A stretch of 64,000 nucleotides of DNA from Aurantimonas marianensis (GCF_024195285.1 NZ_JALHBS010000001.1:1-64000); one strand, 5' to 3'. Counted from the stretch's first letter, positions 8,635 through 18,917 are shown. A program made the numbers and translations. Notes: generated from the sequence alone by a model not told the origin.

Positions 8635-9603
8635 CTATGGAACGAGGACGATCTTGCCGGTCGTCTGCCGGGCGTGGATGCGCTTGAGGACGTCGGCGGC
8701 GTCGGCGAGCGGCGCGCGCTCCGATACGTGCGGCTCGATTTGTCCGCTTGTCGCCCACGCCATCAGTTCGCGCATGTTGTCGGCAAAGACCTCCGGCTCC
8801 TTGCGGGTGAAGGCGCCCCAGAACACGCCGACGACGCTGTAGCCTTTGACCAGGGCAAGGTTCACCGGAAATTGCGGGATCGTGCCCGACGCGAAGCCGA
8901 TGACGAGGAGGCGGCCGTTCCACGCCATCGATCGGGATACCGCGTCGAAGGCTTCGCCGCCGACCGGATCGAAGGCGACGTCGACACCCTTGCCATCGGT
9001 CAGCCGCTTGATGTCGCCGCGCAGGTCGTCATAGCCGATGGCAATCTCGGCGCCCTCGGACACGGCGAGCGCTCGCTTGTCCTCGGAGGAGGCGACGGCG
9101 ATGACCCTTGCCCCCATCGCGTTGCCGATCTGAACCGCCGCAAGCCCGGTCGCGCCGGCGGCGCCGAGAACCAGCAGCGTCTCGCCGGGCCGCAGGGTCG
9201 CGCGCTGTTTCAGCGCGTGGTGCGCCGTGCCGTAGCCGCAGACGAGCGCGCAGGCCACGCCGGCGTCCAGTTCGCGTGGAAGCGCCGTGCAGGCGGCCTC
9301 CTCGACCAGGACGCGCTCGGCATAGGCGCCGTTCTGAATATAGGCGACAACCCGGTCGCCGAGCTTGAATCGCTGGGCGTCCGGCCCAACCGCCACGATC
9401 TCACCCGCCGCCTCCATGCCCGGAACGAAGGGCAGGTCCGGCTTGGCCTGATAGAGACCCTGGACCAGCAGACCGTCCGGATAGTTGACGCCGATCGCCT
9501 CCGGCTGGACGACGACCTGGCTGCCGGTGGGCGCGGGGTCGTCGATGTCCTTGTAGGCAAGGTTTTCGATCGGACCGTAGCTCTCGCAGACAATGGCTTT
9601 CAT
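8635..9603 (-). CDS. NADPH:quinone oxidoreductase family protein (MDR superfamily)
   Basis: 322 residues. N-terminal GroES-like fold (GVNYPDGLLVQGLYQ, FVPGMEAAGEIVAVG) and a Rossmann domain with LVLGAAGATGLAAVQIG. The structural and catalytic zinc cysteine clusters of true alcohol dehydrogenases are absent, as in zeta-crystallin-type quinone reductases, so it is likely an NADPH-dependent reductase of quinones or enoyl/enone compounds. ATG at 9603 begins the conserved MKAIVCESYG; a longer frame from 9702 adds non-conserved residues. It is transcribed toward the YeeE/YedE gene and does not form an operon. Confidence 0.88.
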   Translation of the reverse strand: MKAIVCESYGPIENLAYKDIDDPAPTGSQVVVQPEAIGVNYPDGLLVQGLYQAKPDLPFVPGMEAAGEIVAVGPDAQRFKLGDRVVAYIQNGAYAERVLVEEAACTALPRELDAGVACALVCGYGTAHHALKQRATLRPGETLLVLGAAGATGLAAVQIGNAMGARVIAVASSEDKRALAVSEGAEIAIGYDDLRGDIKRLTDGKGVDVAFDPVGGEAFDAVSRSMAWNGRLLVIGFASGTIPQFPVNLALVKGYSVVGVFWGAFTRKEPEVFADNMRELMAWATSGQIEPHVSERAPLADAADVLKRIHARQTTGKIVLVP

Positions 9604-9735
9604 GAAGCGGGCTCTTTCATTTCTTATTCGGTCAACCGACAAACATGCCGTCGCCCCTGCATTCTGCATGTTTCCGTATCCATACTGATCCGGCAGTCTC
9701 AACCCCGGTGCAAGGGTACGATCGGAGCGGCAACG

Positions 9736-9987
9736 ATGAAGCGACTCGAATACTCACGGCACGCGGTTGAAGCACTCAGAGAACGGGAACTTGACGTCAC
9801 TTGGATCGAACGGACCATTCGTGAAGCTGAGTGGACGATCCCTGACCCGCGCCGGGAGGGCGTCGAACGGCGCTTTCTTCGGATTCCCGAGCACGGGAAT
9901 CGTGTACTTCGCGTCGCTCTGGTGGAATCTCCAGACAAAATCCGCATATTAACCGCATTCTTCGATCGAAGGGCGCGCCGGCTATGA
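9736..9987 (+). CDS. DUF4258 domain protein (toxin-like half of a gene pair)
   Basis: 83 residues beginning MKRLEYSRHAVEALRERELD, then WIERTIREAEW and a C-terminal beta strand with RVALVESPDKIRILTAFFDRR. This is the DUF4258 pattern, a small RelE/BrnT-like fold with N-terminal S-x-H-A. GGAG lies about 9 bases before ATG 9736. It overlaps the next gene by four bases (ATGA). One line of this gene counted by hand is about 53 percent GC, lower than the surroundings, hinting at recent acquisition. Toxin activity is inference from fold and pairing. Confidence 0.75.
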   Translation: MKRLEYSRHAVEALRERELDVTWIERTIREAEWTIPDPRREGVERRFLRIPEHGNRVLRVALVESPDKIRILTAFFDRRARRL

Positions 9988-10178
9988 GACCAACTGTCCA
10001 CTACGACCGCGAATCGGATGCCGCCTATATCCGCTTTTCGCCGGAGCCCGTCATCGAGAGCGAGGAAGTCTCGGACGGCGTCGTTCTCGATTACGACACC
10101 GACGGCCGCATCGTCGGCATGGAGGTCATGGAGGCGAGCCGCCACCTTTCTCCCACAATTCTGACCGAAGCGGCATAA
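9984..10178 (+). CDS. DUF2283 protein (partner of the DUF4258 gene)
   Basis: 64 residues with the DUF2283 signature: VHYDRESDAAYIRFSPE, then a DGVVLDYDTDGRIVGMEVMEAS core. DUF2283 proteins are small beta-rich proteins often found directly downstream of DUF4258 or similar genes. The ATGA overlap indicates a coupled two-gene unit. An antitoxin role is suggested by arrangement only. Confidence 0.8.
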   Translation: MRPTVHYDRESDAAYIRFSPEPVIESEEVSDGVVLDYDTDGRIVGMEVMEASRHLSPTILTEAA

Positions 10179-10212
10179 GCCTGCCGCCACGGAGCGCGCG
10201 AGAGGCAGCCGC

Positions 10213-11447
<1,235 letters not shown>

Positions 11448-11451
<4 letters not shown>

Positions 11452-12209
11452 TGGTCGAACTCCTCCTCAAGAACGGCGCTGTCCGCGCCGGCGCCGCGCA
11501 GGGCGAAAAGGGCAAGATCACGGGCGATGGCCCGCCGGTCGCTGGCGGTCTCGCCGTCGCGCTCGCGATACCAGAAGACCGGTGAATTGATCACCGAAAG
11601 AAACGCCTTGCCGGCGATCGACGCATCGCGGACGGCACCGAGATCGCCTTCTCGTTCGGCATCGGCGATGACGCATCGGAACAGCATCTCGTAGCGGTCA
11701 CGCTCGGCGATGAGCCGCTCTAGCGTCGCGCGATCCTCGGGTGTCGACGGGCCGTTCACGTGCTGCGAGACACCCTGCAGGATGACGTGCTGGAAATCGA
11801 TGCGCTCCATCATCGTGAGCACATGGGCCTCGGCCATGGCGCGCAGCCGAGTGATGGCGCGGTCCCGTGAGGCGGCGTGGGGTTCGATCGCGGCGAAGTC
11901 GAGCGCCATGCCGTGCTGGCAGACGTCGAAGAACAGGTCGTTCTTGGAACGGTAATAATGGTAGACGAGGCCCTTGGTGGCCCCCATGCGTCGCGCGATA
12001 TCGTCGATAGACGTCGCGGCGAGCCCCTTTTCGCCAAAGGCGCGTGCGGCCGCAGCCAGAAGCGCCGCAAGTGTCCCGTCGCACTCCGCCGCACTGCCGC
12101 GCGCGGCGGAAAAGTCGCGGTCGCGGCGCGAACGCGAGGAAGCGCCGGGAGGCCTACGCGTATCCTGTTCCTGCTTGCCGTCGTCGGCGTCGTGTTTTTC
12201 ACTGACCAT
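11448..12209 (-). CDS. TetR family transcriptional regulator
   Basis: About 253 residues. The N-terminal helix-turn-helix is ARAFGEKGLAATSIDDIARRMGATKGLVYHYYRSKNDLF, followed by a helical ligand domain with an aromatic/His-rich MMERIDFQHVILQGVSQHV segment. The first ~50 residues (charged, Arg/Asp-rich) are unusual. Starts at 12209 and 12227 are both possible, each with a poor ribosome-binding site; the shorter one keeps the operator-like palindrome at 12225-12240 outside the gene. It is divergent from the SDR-MaoC-thiolase genes and cotranscribed with the acyl-CoA dehydrogenase, so it probably represses both directions and responds to an acyl-CoA. Confidence 0.88.
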
Positions 12210-12224
12210 CGCCTCGCCACTGGA

Positions 12225-12240
12225 CATACTCTTGGGTATG
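12225..12240. promoter_or_regulatory. Operator-like palindrome for the TetR regulator
   Basis: CATAC-TCTTGG-GTATG, a perfect 5-bp inverted repeat with a 6-base spacer, in the gap between the divergent TetR and SDR genes. Size and place match a TetR-family operator that could control both transcripts. It is the clearest dyad in this gap. Confidence 0.55.
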
Positions 12241-12312
12241 ATGTCAATTGCGAGCGTTGAAAGTCCCTTGCAGGGGCTCGGCGCGCGGCCGGTCGACAGG
12301 AGAGGAATGCCG

Positions 12313-13137
12313 ATGACGACGCCGATTCTGGACCGCCTGTTCGCGTTGAACGGCAAGACCGCGCTGGTGACGGGTGGGGCCACCGGCATCGGGCGGATGA
12401 TCGCGACCGCGCTGGCCGGCGCCGGGGCGCGGGTCCTGATCGCCTCGCGCAAGGCCGAGGCTTGCGAGGCGACCGCCGCCGAGATCAACGCGGAGGGGCA
12501 TCCCGGCACGGTCGAGGGATTTGCCGGCGACGTGTCGAGCGAGGCGGGCGTCAAGGCGCTTGCCGCCGCAGTCCGGGAGCGCACCGACCGGCTGGAGATC
12601 CTGTTCAACAATGCCGGCGTGTCCTGGGGCGCGCCCCTGGAGGAATTTCCCTACGATGCCTGGCAGAAGGTGCTGGGGGTCAATGTCGCGGGCCTGTTCA
12701 CCGTGACTCAGCAGCTCCTGCCTTTGCTGGAAAAATCCGCGAGCGCCGACGATCCGGCCCGGATCATCAATCTGGGCTCGGTGATGGGCGCGGCGCCGCT
12801 CAGCGAGAACGTCTATTCCTACGCCGCGTCCAAGGCGGCGGTGCATCATCTGACGCGGTGTCTCGCCAAGGAGTTCGCCGGGCGGCACATCACCGTCAAC
12901 GCCTTCGCGCCAGGGCCTTTCCAGTCCAGGATGACGGCGTTTGCCACCGGCACCGACGAAAAGGCCGCGGCGGTCGGGCGCGGCGTTCCCATGGGCCGGA
13001 TCGGCTCGCCCGACGATATAGCGGGGGCCGCGCTGTTTCTTTGCGGGCGCGGCGGTGCATATACCACGGGCGCGATCCTGCCGCTCGATGGCGGCATCGG
13101 GGTCGAAACCGGACACGAACTGTTCCAGGAGGGCTGA
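12313..13137 (+). CDS. SDR family oxidoreductase
   Basis: 274 residues. Rossmann motif TGGATGIGRM near residue 20, NNAG (ILFNNAGVSWG), catalytic Ser-Tyr-Lys with YSYAASKAAVHHL, and a C-terminal DGGIGVETG. Classical short-chain dehydrogenase using NAD(P). ATG 12313 is preferred to ATG 12307 for its spacing from AGGAGAGG. In this operon it would oxidise a hydroxyacyl-CoA or reduce a ketone intermediate. The stop overlaps the MaoC ATG (TGATG). Confidence 0.9.
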   Translation: MTTPILDRLFALNGKTALVTGGATGIGRMIATALAGAGARVLIASRKAEACEATAAEINAEGHPGTVEGFAGDVSSEAGVKALAAAVRERTDRLEILFNNAGVSWGAPLEEFPYDAWQKVLGVNVAGLFTVTQQLLPLLEKSASADDPARIINLGSVMGAAPLSENVYSYAASKAAVHHLTRCLAKEFAGRHITVNAFAPGPFQSRMTAFATGTDEKAAAVGRGVPMGRIGSPDDIAGAALFLCGRGGAYTTGAILPLDGGIGVETGHELFQEG

Positions 13138-13649
13138 TGGGACTGGACTCGGTCGCCGCAACCGAAGCGGCGCTCAGGGCGCGCCTCGTGCCGCTCGATG
13201 CCTATCGCGCGCATCTCGACGGTGAGGCGTTCGTCTCCGACTGGGTCACCGTCGATCAGGCGATGATCGACACTTTCGCGACGGCGACCCACGATCACCA
13301 GTTCATCCATGTCGATCCCGAGCGCGCCAGGGCCGAGACGCCGTTCGGCGGGACGATCGCCCATGGCTTCCTGACACTGTCGCTGTTGTCGCCGCTCGCC
13401 TATGATGCGCTGCCGGGCGTCGAGACGACGAAGATGGGCATCAATTACGGCTTCGAGCGCGTCCGCTTTCTCAATCCGGTGAAAGCAGGACAACGCGTGC
13501 GCGGCCGTTTCAAGATGATCGGGCTGACCGAGCGCGCCGTGAGCCTCCAGACCGCGTGGGACGCGACGGTCGAGATCGAGGGCGCGACCAAGCCGGCGCT
13601 GACCGCCCACTGGATCACGCTCGCCGTGCTGGAGCCGCCGGCGGACTGA
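13137..13649 (+). CDS. MaoC family (R)-specific enoyl-CoA hydratase/dehydratase
   Basis: 170 residues, hot-dog fold. Hydratase 2 motif with catalytic Asp/His in FATATHDHQFIHVDPERA and the overhanging segment TPFGGTIAHGFLTLSLL. It hydrates 2-enoyl-CoA (or the reverse). The start shares one base with the SDR stop, so translation is coupled. Fits as the hydration step between acyl-CoA dehydrogenase and SDR/thiolase. Confidence 0.9.
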   Translation: MGLDSVAATEAALRARLVPLDAYRAHLDGEAFVSDWVTVDQAMIDTFATATHDHQFIHVDPERARAETPFGGTIAHGFLTLSLLSPLAYDALPGVETTKMGINYGFERVRFLNPVKAGQRVRGRFKMIGLTERAVSLQTAWDATVEIEGATKPALTAHWITLAVLEPPAD

Positions 13650-13694
13650 TTTCAGCCCGCAACCGAACGATAGTTGAAAAGAAAGGGCCCCGCC

Positions 13695-14897
13695 ATGAGA
13701 GAAGCGGTCATCGTCTCGACGGCGCGTACGCCGATCGGCAAAGCCTATCGTGGCGCCTTCAACGACACGCAGGCGCAGGCCCTCGGCGCGCATGCCATCC
13801 GCCACGCGGTCGAGCGGGCCGGCGTCGATCCCGCCGAGATCGAGGATGTGGTGATGGGCGCCGCTTTGCAGCAGGGCTCGACCGGCACCAACATCGCCCG
13901 CCAATGCGCGCTCCGCGCCGGACTGCCGACAAGCGTTGCCGGCATGTCGCTGGACCGGCAATGCGCGTCCGGCCTGATGGGGATCGCCGTCGCGGCGAAG
14001 CAGATCGTTCTCGACAACATGACCGTCGCCGTCGGCGGCGGGCTGGAATCGGTCTCGCTGGTCCAGAACGACAAGATGAACCTGTTTCGCGGCGTCGACC
14101 CCTGGCTGCGCGAACACCGGCCGGATCTTTACATGTCGATGCTGGAGACCGCCGAGATCGTCGCCGCGCGTTATGGGGTCTCCCGCGAGGCGCAGGACGA
14201 ATTCGCCCTGCAGTCGCAGCAGCGGACAGCCGAAGCCCAGGCCGCCGGGCGTTTCGACGACGAGATCGTGCCGATGACGGCCACGATGAAGGTCAAGGAC
14301 AGGGAAACCGGTGAAATCTCGGACCGGGAGATGACGCTCGACCGGGACGAGGGCAACCGTCCGCAGACGACGCTTGCCGATCTTCAGAAGCTGCAACCGG
14401 TCTTCAAGGGCGGGCAGGAGGTCAAGGAAGGCCAATTCATTACCGCCGGCAATGCGTCGCAGCTTTCCGACGGCGCCTCGGCCGCGGTGCTGATGGAGGC
14501 CAGAGACGCCGAAAAGCGCGGTCTTCACCCCTTGGGCCGCTATGCCGGCATCGCGGTCGCCGGCTGCGACCCGGACGAGATGGGCATCGGGCCGGTCTTC
14601 GCCGTGCCGAAGCTCCTGGAGAAGAACGGCCTCAAGGTCGGCGACATCGGCCTTTGGGAGTTGAACGAGGCCTTCGCCAGCCAGGCGCTCTACTGTCGCG
14701 ACACGCTCGGTATTCCCAATGAAATCCTCAATGTCGACGGCGGCGCGATCTCGATCGGCCATCCCTATGGCATGTCCGGCGCCCGGATGACAGGCCATGC
14801 GCTGATCGAAGGCAAGCGTCGGGGTGTGCGCTGGGTCGTGGTGACCATGTGCGTCGGCGGCGGCATGGGCGCGGCCGGCCTGTTCGAAGTCCTGTGA
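13695..14897 (+). CDS. Acetyl-CoA C-acyltransferase (thiolase)
   Basis: 400 residues, thiolase superfamily. Nucleophile C90 ([10 protein letters not shown]), H356 ([15 protein letters not shown]) and acid/base C386 ([17 protein letters not shown]). It cleaves 3-ketoacyl-CoA to acetyl- or propionyl-CoA plus a shortened acyl-CoA. AAAGG about 8 bases before ATG 13695. It follows maoC after 45 bases in the same operon. Confidence 0.94.
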   Translation: MREAVIVSTARTPIGKAYRGAFNDTQAQALGAHAIRHAVERAGVDPAEIEDVVMGAALQQGSTGTNIARQCALRAGLPTSVAGMSLDRQCASGLMGIAVAAKQIVLDNMTVAVGGGLESVSLVQNDKMNLFRGVDPWLREHRPDLYMSMLETAEIVAARYGVSREAQDEFALQSQQRTAEAQAAGRFDDEIVPMTATMKVKDRETGEISDREMTLDRDEGNRPQTTLADLQKLQPVFKGGQEVKEGQFITAGNASQLSDGASAAVLMEARDAEKRGLHPLGRYAGIAVAGCDPDEMGIGPVFAVPKLLEKNGLKVGDIGLWELNEAFASQALYCRDTLGIPNEILNVDGGAISIGHPYGMSGARMTGHALIEGKRRGVRWVVVTMCVGGGMGAAGLFEVL

Positions 14898-14907
14898 GCG
14901 GCCGGTT

Positions 14908-15954
14908 ATGAGCGAGGAAGCGGACGATCAGACCATCGACGAAGCGGCGCTCGGCAGCTATCTTGAGGATCATATCGAAGGCTTCGCGGGCCTCGAGCAG
15001 GTCGTCAAGTTCCAGGCCGGCCAGTCGAACCCGACCTTTCGTCTCGACGCGACAAGCGGCACCTATGTGCTCCGCGCCAAGCCGCCCGGGGAACTCCTGA
15101 AATCCGCCCATCAGGTGGATCGGGAATTCAAGGTGATGAGGGCGCTCGCCGGGACCGCGGTGCCGGTGCCGAAGATGCTGCATCTGGCCGACCGGGCCGA
15201 TTCCCCGCTGGGACGCACCTTCTTCGTCATGGAATATCTCGACGGTCGGATCTTTTGGGATCCGATGCTTCCCGAGATCGACACCGACGACGAACGCGGC
15301 GCCATCTACGACGCGATGAACGCGGCCCTCGCCGCATTGCATTCGGTCGATGTCGAGGCCGTGGGGCTGGCGGATTTCGGCCGGCCTGGCAATTATTTCG
15401 GCCGGCAATTGTCGCGCTGGTCGGAGCAGTATCGCCAGTCCAAGACCGATGAGATCGAGGACATGGACACCCTGTCCGCCTGGCTGGAGGAGAACTTGCC
15501 GAAGGACGACGGCGCGGCCGGCCTCGTGCATGGCGACTACCGGCTCGACAACATCATGTTTCACAAGGACAAACCGGAGATTCTCGCGATCCTCGACTGG
15601 GAGCTCTCGACCCTCGGCCATCCGCTCGCCGATCTCGCCTATCAGTGCATGCAGTGGCGGCTGCCGCATGTCGGCGCGTTCAAGGGGCTCGGCGATGCCG
15701 ACCGGCCGTCGCTGGGCATCCCGACCGAAGCGCAATATGTCGCCCGCTATTGCGAGCGGCGCGGTCTCAAGGGCATCGACAACTGGCCGTTCTATCTCGC
15801 CTTCTCGTTCTTCCGTCTGGCGGCGATTCTGCAAGGCGTCTTCAAGCGCTATACCCAGGGCAACGCCTCCAACCCGCAAAAGGCGAAATCCTACGGCCGC
15901 AGCGTCCCGGTGATCGCAAGCCTCGCCGTCGAGCTCATCCGGGACGAGGGCTGA
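14908..15954 (+). CDS. ACAD10/11-type phosphotransferase (4-hydroxyacyl-CoA kinase-like)
   Basis: 348 residues of the aminoglycoside phosphotransferase (APH) fold. ATP-binding region FQAGQSNPTFRL with the Lys of LRAKPPGELL, catalytic loop LVHGDYRLDNIMFH and metal-binding ILDWELSTLGHPLADLAYQ. These match the N-terminal kinase domain of ACAD10/ACAD11 and LvaA of the levulinate pathway, which phosphorylate the hydroxyl of 4-hydroxyacyl-CoA. The dehydrogenase half is the separate gene at 10213-11451. Ten bases downstream of the thiolase and four upstream of the next SDR, so clearly in the operon. Confidence 0.88.
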   Translation: MSEEADDQTIDEAALGSYLEDHIEGFAGLEQVVKFQAGQSNPTFRLDATSGTYVLRAKPPGELLKSAHQVDREFKVMRALAGTAVPVPKMLHLADRADSPLGRTFFVMEYLDGRIFWDPMLPEIDTDDERGAIYDAMNAALAALHSVDVEAVGLADFGRPGNYFGRQLSRWSEQYRQSKTDEIEDMDTLSAWLEENLPKDDGAAGLVHGDYRLDNIMFHKDKPEILAILDWELSTLGHPLADLAYQCMQWRLPHVGAFKGLGDADRPSLGIPTEAQYVARYCERRGLKGIDNWPFYLAFSFFRLAAILQGVFKRYTQGNASNPQKAKSYGRSVPVIASLAVELIRDEG

Positions 15955-15958
15955 TCGG

Positions 15959-16729
15959 ATGCGCCGGTTCGAAGGCCTGAGCGTGCTCGTCTCCGGCGCG
16001 GCCGGCGGTTTCGGGCGTTCCATCGCCAGGGCGTTTGCCGCCGAAGGGGCAAAACTGCTCCTGACCGATCTCGATGAAGCGGCGCTTGAAGCCGCCGCCA
16101 AGGATATTCCGGATACCGAGATCGCGACGCTTGCCGGCGACGTCTCGCGCGAGGCGACGGCGAAAACCCTGGTCGAAACCGCGATCGCGCGCTTCGGCAA
16201 GCTCGACATCGCCATCAACAATGCCGGCGTCGTCCACGCCTACGAGCGTCTCTCGGCCATCGACGCCGCCGAGGCGGAACGGGTGATCGCGATCGACCTG
16301 ATGGGCGTCTTCTATGCCATGAAGCACCAATTGGCCGCGATGGAAGCCCGGTTTGCACGCGAGGGCAGGGGCGGCACCATCGTCAATGTCGCCTCGGTCG
16401 CCGGGCTGAAGGGCGCGCCGCTCCTGTCGGTCTATGCCGCCGCCAAGCACGGCGTCGTCGGCCTGACCCGTTCGGCCGCCGCCGAGACCGCCCGGCGCGG
16501 CATCAGGGTCAACGCCGTCTGCCCGTCCTTCGCCCGCACCGCGATGGTGCTCGGCGACGACGCGGACGCCGATTCGGAAGACGAAAAGCGCATCGTGCGC
16601 GGCATCCCGATGCGCCGCCTCGCCGAAGTCGAGGAGGTGGTCGCTGCCGTGCTCTTCGCTGCCGATCCCGCCAACGGTTTCATGACCGGGACGGTGCTGC
16701 CCGTCGATGGCGGGCTGTCGGCGATTTGA
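15959..16729 (+). CDS. SDR family oxidoreductase
   Basis: 256 residues. Glycine motif SGAAGGFGRS, NNAGVVHAY, catalytic YAAAKHGVVGL, and the terminal GTVLPVDGGLSAI. It is distinct from the SDR at 12313, with only general family similarity. Last gene of the acyl-CoA operon. It could oxidise the 3-hydroxyacyl-CoA or act on the 4-keto/4-hydroxy pair that feeds the ACAD10/11 kinase. Confidence 0.88.
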   Translation: MRRFEGLSVLVSGAAGGFGRSIARAFAAEGAKLLLTDLDEAALEAAAKDIPDTEIATLAGDVSREATAKTLVETAIARFGKLDIAINNAGVVHAYERLSAIDAAEAERVIAIDLMGVFYAMKHQLAAMEARFAREGRGGTIVNVASVAGLKGAPLLSVYAAAKHGVVGLTRSAAAETARRGIRVNAVCPSFARTAMVLGDDADADSEDEKRIVRGIPMRRLAEVEEVVAAVLFAADPANGFMTGTVLPVDGGLSAI

Positions 16730-16811
16730 GAAGCCTGTCGCCCCCCAGCTCGATTTTCGTGCGGTTTGCCCTTAATCGAAGGACGGTACTTGAGCGAGGA
16801 GGAGTCTCACC

Positions 16812-17369
16812 ATGGCGGCACAACCCCCGATCTGCGATTTCGGCTGGAAGGCGGTGGACGCGGAACTGCCCGGCGTCGACGGCAATGCCCACCGGATCTT
16901 CGACCACAAGGGTCCGAACGGCCTCCTGGTCGCCTTCATCTGCAATCACTGCCCCTATGTGAAAGCAGTGATCGACCGGCTGGTGCGCGACGCCAAGGAT
17001 CTCGCGGAGCTCGGCATCGGTACGGTCGCCATCTCGTCGAACGATGCCTCCGCCTATCCGGAGGATTCCTTCGAGAACATGAAGCGCTTCGCCGAAGAGC
17101 ACGGCTTTCCGTTCGCCTATCTCCATGATGAGGACCAGAGCGTGGCGCGGGCCTATGGCGCAGTCTGCACGCCGGATTTCTTTGGATTCGACGGCGATCT
17201 CGGCCTGCAATATCGCGGCCGCATCGACGCCTCACGCAAGCAGGCGGCGCCCGACGATACCGAGCGCGATCTGTTCAACGCCATGAAGCAGATCGCCGAG
17301 ACCGGTGAAGGTCCCACTGAACAGGTTCCCTCGATCGGCTGTTCGATCAAATGGAAGGACGCCGCCTGA
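16812..17369 (+). CDS. Thioredoxin-fold (PRX-like) protein with CNHC motif
   Basis: 185 residues, no signal peptide. Thioredoxin-like core with ICNHCPYVKAVIDRL, a C-x-x-C active site, and cis-Pro region AVCTPDFFGFDGDL. This belongs to the cytoplasmic thioredoxin-family/PRX-like proteins annotated as AhpC/TSA-related. Likely a thiol-disulfide reductase or peroxiredoxin-like enzyme; substrate unknown. Its stop overlaps the gph ATG by one base. Confidence 0.85.
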   Translation: MAAQPPICDFGWKAVDAELPGVDGNAHRIFDHKGPNGLLVAFICNHCPYVKAVIDRLVRDAKDLAELGIGTVAISSNDASAYPEDSFENMKRFAEEHGFPFAYLHDEDQSVARAYGAVCTPDFFGFDGDLGLQYRGRIDASRKQAAPDDTERDLFNAMKQIAETGEGPTEQVPSIGCSIKWKDAA

Positions 17370-18064
17370 TGACCGGTTCCGATTGGCCGAAAGCGGTCCT
17401 GTTCGATCTCGACGGAACGCTGGTCGATTCGGCGCCCGACATCCATGCCGCGCTCAACCAGACGTTGGCGAGCTATGGCGAGCCGCCCTTCACCCTGGAG
17501 GCGGTGACACGCATGATCGGCGGCGGCGTGCCGAAGCTGATCGAGCGGGCCTATGCCGCGCTCGGCAAACAGATCGATCCGGCGACCCGCGACAAGGCGG
17601 CAGAGCGGTTCATCGCGATCTACGAGCCGCGCGCGACCGAACTGACGACGCTGACCGCCGGGGCTAGCGAGGCGACGCGAGCCTTCAAGGAGGCCGGCGT
17701 GCCGATCGGCGTCGTCACCAACAAGCCGGAAGCGGCGACGCGCGAGATCCTGGCGCATTTCGGCCTGCTGGAGCTTCTCGATGTGGTCGTCGGCGGCGAC
17801 GCCGGGCCCGACAAGAAGCCGGCGCCCGGCCTCCTGCTGCTGGCCTGCGAGCGGCTCGGTCTCGGCGTCGCGGATGTCGTCTTCGTCGGCGACAGCGAGA
17901 ACGACGTCGAGGCGGCGGTGGCGGCGAGGATGACCGTCATCGCGGTGCGCGGCGGCTACACGGCGATCGCGCCGGAAGAGCTTGGCGCCGATGCGCTTGT
18001 CGATCGCATCGACGCCGTCCCGACCGTCCTGGCATCAGTGCGCGCGCTTGCGACGACGAGGTGA
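17369..18064 (+). CDS. gph: Phosphoglycolate phosphatase (HAD superfamily)
   Basis: 231 residues, HAD hydrolase. Motif I LFDLDGTLVDSAPD, motif II VVTNKPEA (Thr), motif III Lys in GPDKKPAPG, motif IV VFVGDSENDVEAA. The DSAPD, MIGGGV and KKPAPG segments are typical of Gph/CbbZ. It dephosphorylates 2-phosphoglycolate. It overlaps the thioredoxin-fold gene by one base. Confidence 0.88.
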   Translation: MTGSDWPKAVLFDLDGTLVDSAPDIHAALNQTLASYGEPPFTLEAVTRMIGGGVPKLIERAYAALGKQIDPATRDKAAERFIAIYEPRATELTTLTAGASEATRAFKEAGVPIGVVTNKPEAATREILAHFGLLELLDVVVGGDAGPDKKPAPGLLLLACERLGLGVADVVFVGDSENDVEAAVAARMTVIAVRGGYTAIAPEELGADALVDRIDAVPTVLASVRALATTR

Positions 18065-18176
18065 TCGTTAGCCGCCGGCCAATTTCGACTTTCGACAACA
18101 CCCGCCCCGGCTCTAAGTAAGGCGAAGATACGGCGTTTCGCCGGCACCGATCGGGGCCGGGGAGGGGGTCAGAGGT

Positions 18177-18278
18177 ATGAGTTACAAGAGTGCCGAAATG
18201 ACCATGCTGTGGGCGGCCATCGCGATGTGGACGGCGGTTGTTGTCGTGGCGCTGCTGGCGTCGCGCCTCGGCGGCTGA
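18177..18278 (+). CDS. Small single-pass membrane protein (33 aa)
   Basis: ATG at 18177 follows a purine-rich stretch GGGGAGGGGG at about 18158-18168 plus AGAGG just before the start. The product has a short charged N-terminus (MSYKSAEM) and one hydrophobic segment, TMLWAAIAMWTAVVVVALLA, ending SRLGG. Unknown function. The predicted transmembrane helix and strong ribosome-binding site argue that it is expressed, but its small size keeps confidence modest. Confidence 0.5.
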   Translation: MSYKSAEMTMLWAAIAMWTAVVVVALLASRLGG

Positions 18279-18485
18279 TCGCGAACGGACTGCATCCGGA
18301 TTACCCATTGACCTGGAGCCGGATCAGGCGTGATGATGTGGGCAGGGCCGGCGTCGAGTCTCGCGGGCACAAGCGGTGGGCACGCCGCAGCCGTTTCCCG
18401 GCTGCGCATTTCGTTTAATCACGCGTCCTTACGGCCGGTTCCTGCCGCCCTATATATCTGCCGAACTCACATCGGAGACGGGACG

Positions 18486-18836
18486 ATGGTGAAGCTGGAT
18501 AATGCCGAGGCGATCCGCAGGCTCGCCTACGAGATATGGGAACGCGAGGGTCGTCCGAGCGGCCGCGAGCACGAGCATTGGGCGGAGGCCAACCGGGAGT
18601 TCGCCAAGCTTAATCCGCCGCGGCCCGTGCTGGTGAAAGCGCAGCCGCGGTGGAACCGCGTCGATGCCGAACGGCACGAGGCGGAGATCCTGCGCAGGGC
18701 GCTGTGGACCCCGGAGCCGTTTTCCGCGGAGTTGTTCGGCCGCGAACCGTCCCGGTTCGGACGGGCGAGAAGGGCGGCGCCGCCATTTCCGGCCGTAGCC
18801 GAGAGCGCGCCGGTGGCCAAGGACGTCCGCTCTTAG
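18486..18836 (+). CDS. DUF2934 domain protein
   Basis: 116 residues. Residues 8-38 (AIRRLAYEIWEREGRPSGRE followed by HEHWAEANREFAK) are the DUF2934 motif, a short helical module common in rhizobia. The rest is Arg/Ala/Pro rich and likely disordered. ATG 18486 preceded by GGAGACGGGACG. Function unknown. A 6-bp inverted repeat overlaps its stop codon (18827-18842). Confidence 0.82.
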   Translation: MVKLDNAEAIRRLAYEIWEREGRPSGREHEHWAEANREFAKLNPPRPVLVKAQPRWNRVDAERHEAEILRRALWTPEPFSAELFGREPSRFGRARRAAPPFPAVAESAPVAKDVRS

Positions 18837-18917
18837 GAGCGGGTCGACGCCGCTGACCCCCTGCGCCGGGCGGACCGGCCATTCGAACAGGCGATCGTCC
18901 CTACCTGGCTGACGCCA

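Noticed and set aside
8674-9987. 437-codon plus-strand frame
   Set aside because: It runs antisense through the quinone oxidoreductase; only its last 84 codons (from 9736) form the real DUF4258 gene.
12846-14798. 650-codon minus-strand frame opposite MaoC and thiolase
   Set aside because: Antisense shadow in high-GC DNA with biased His/Arg/Asp composition; the plus-strand proteins have full catalytic motifs.
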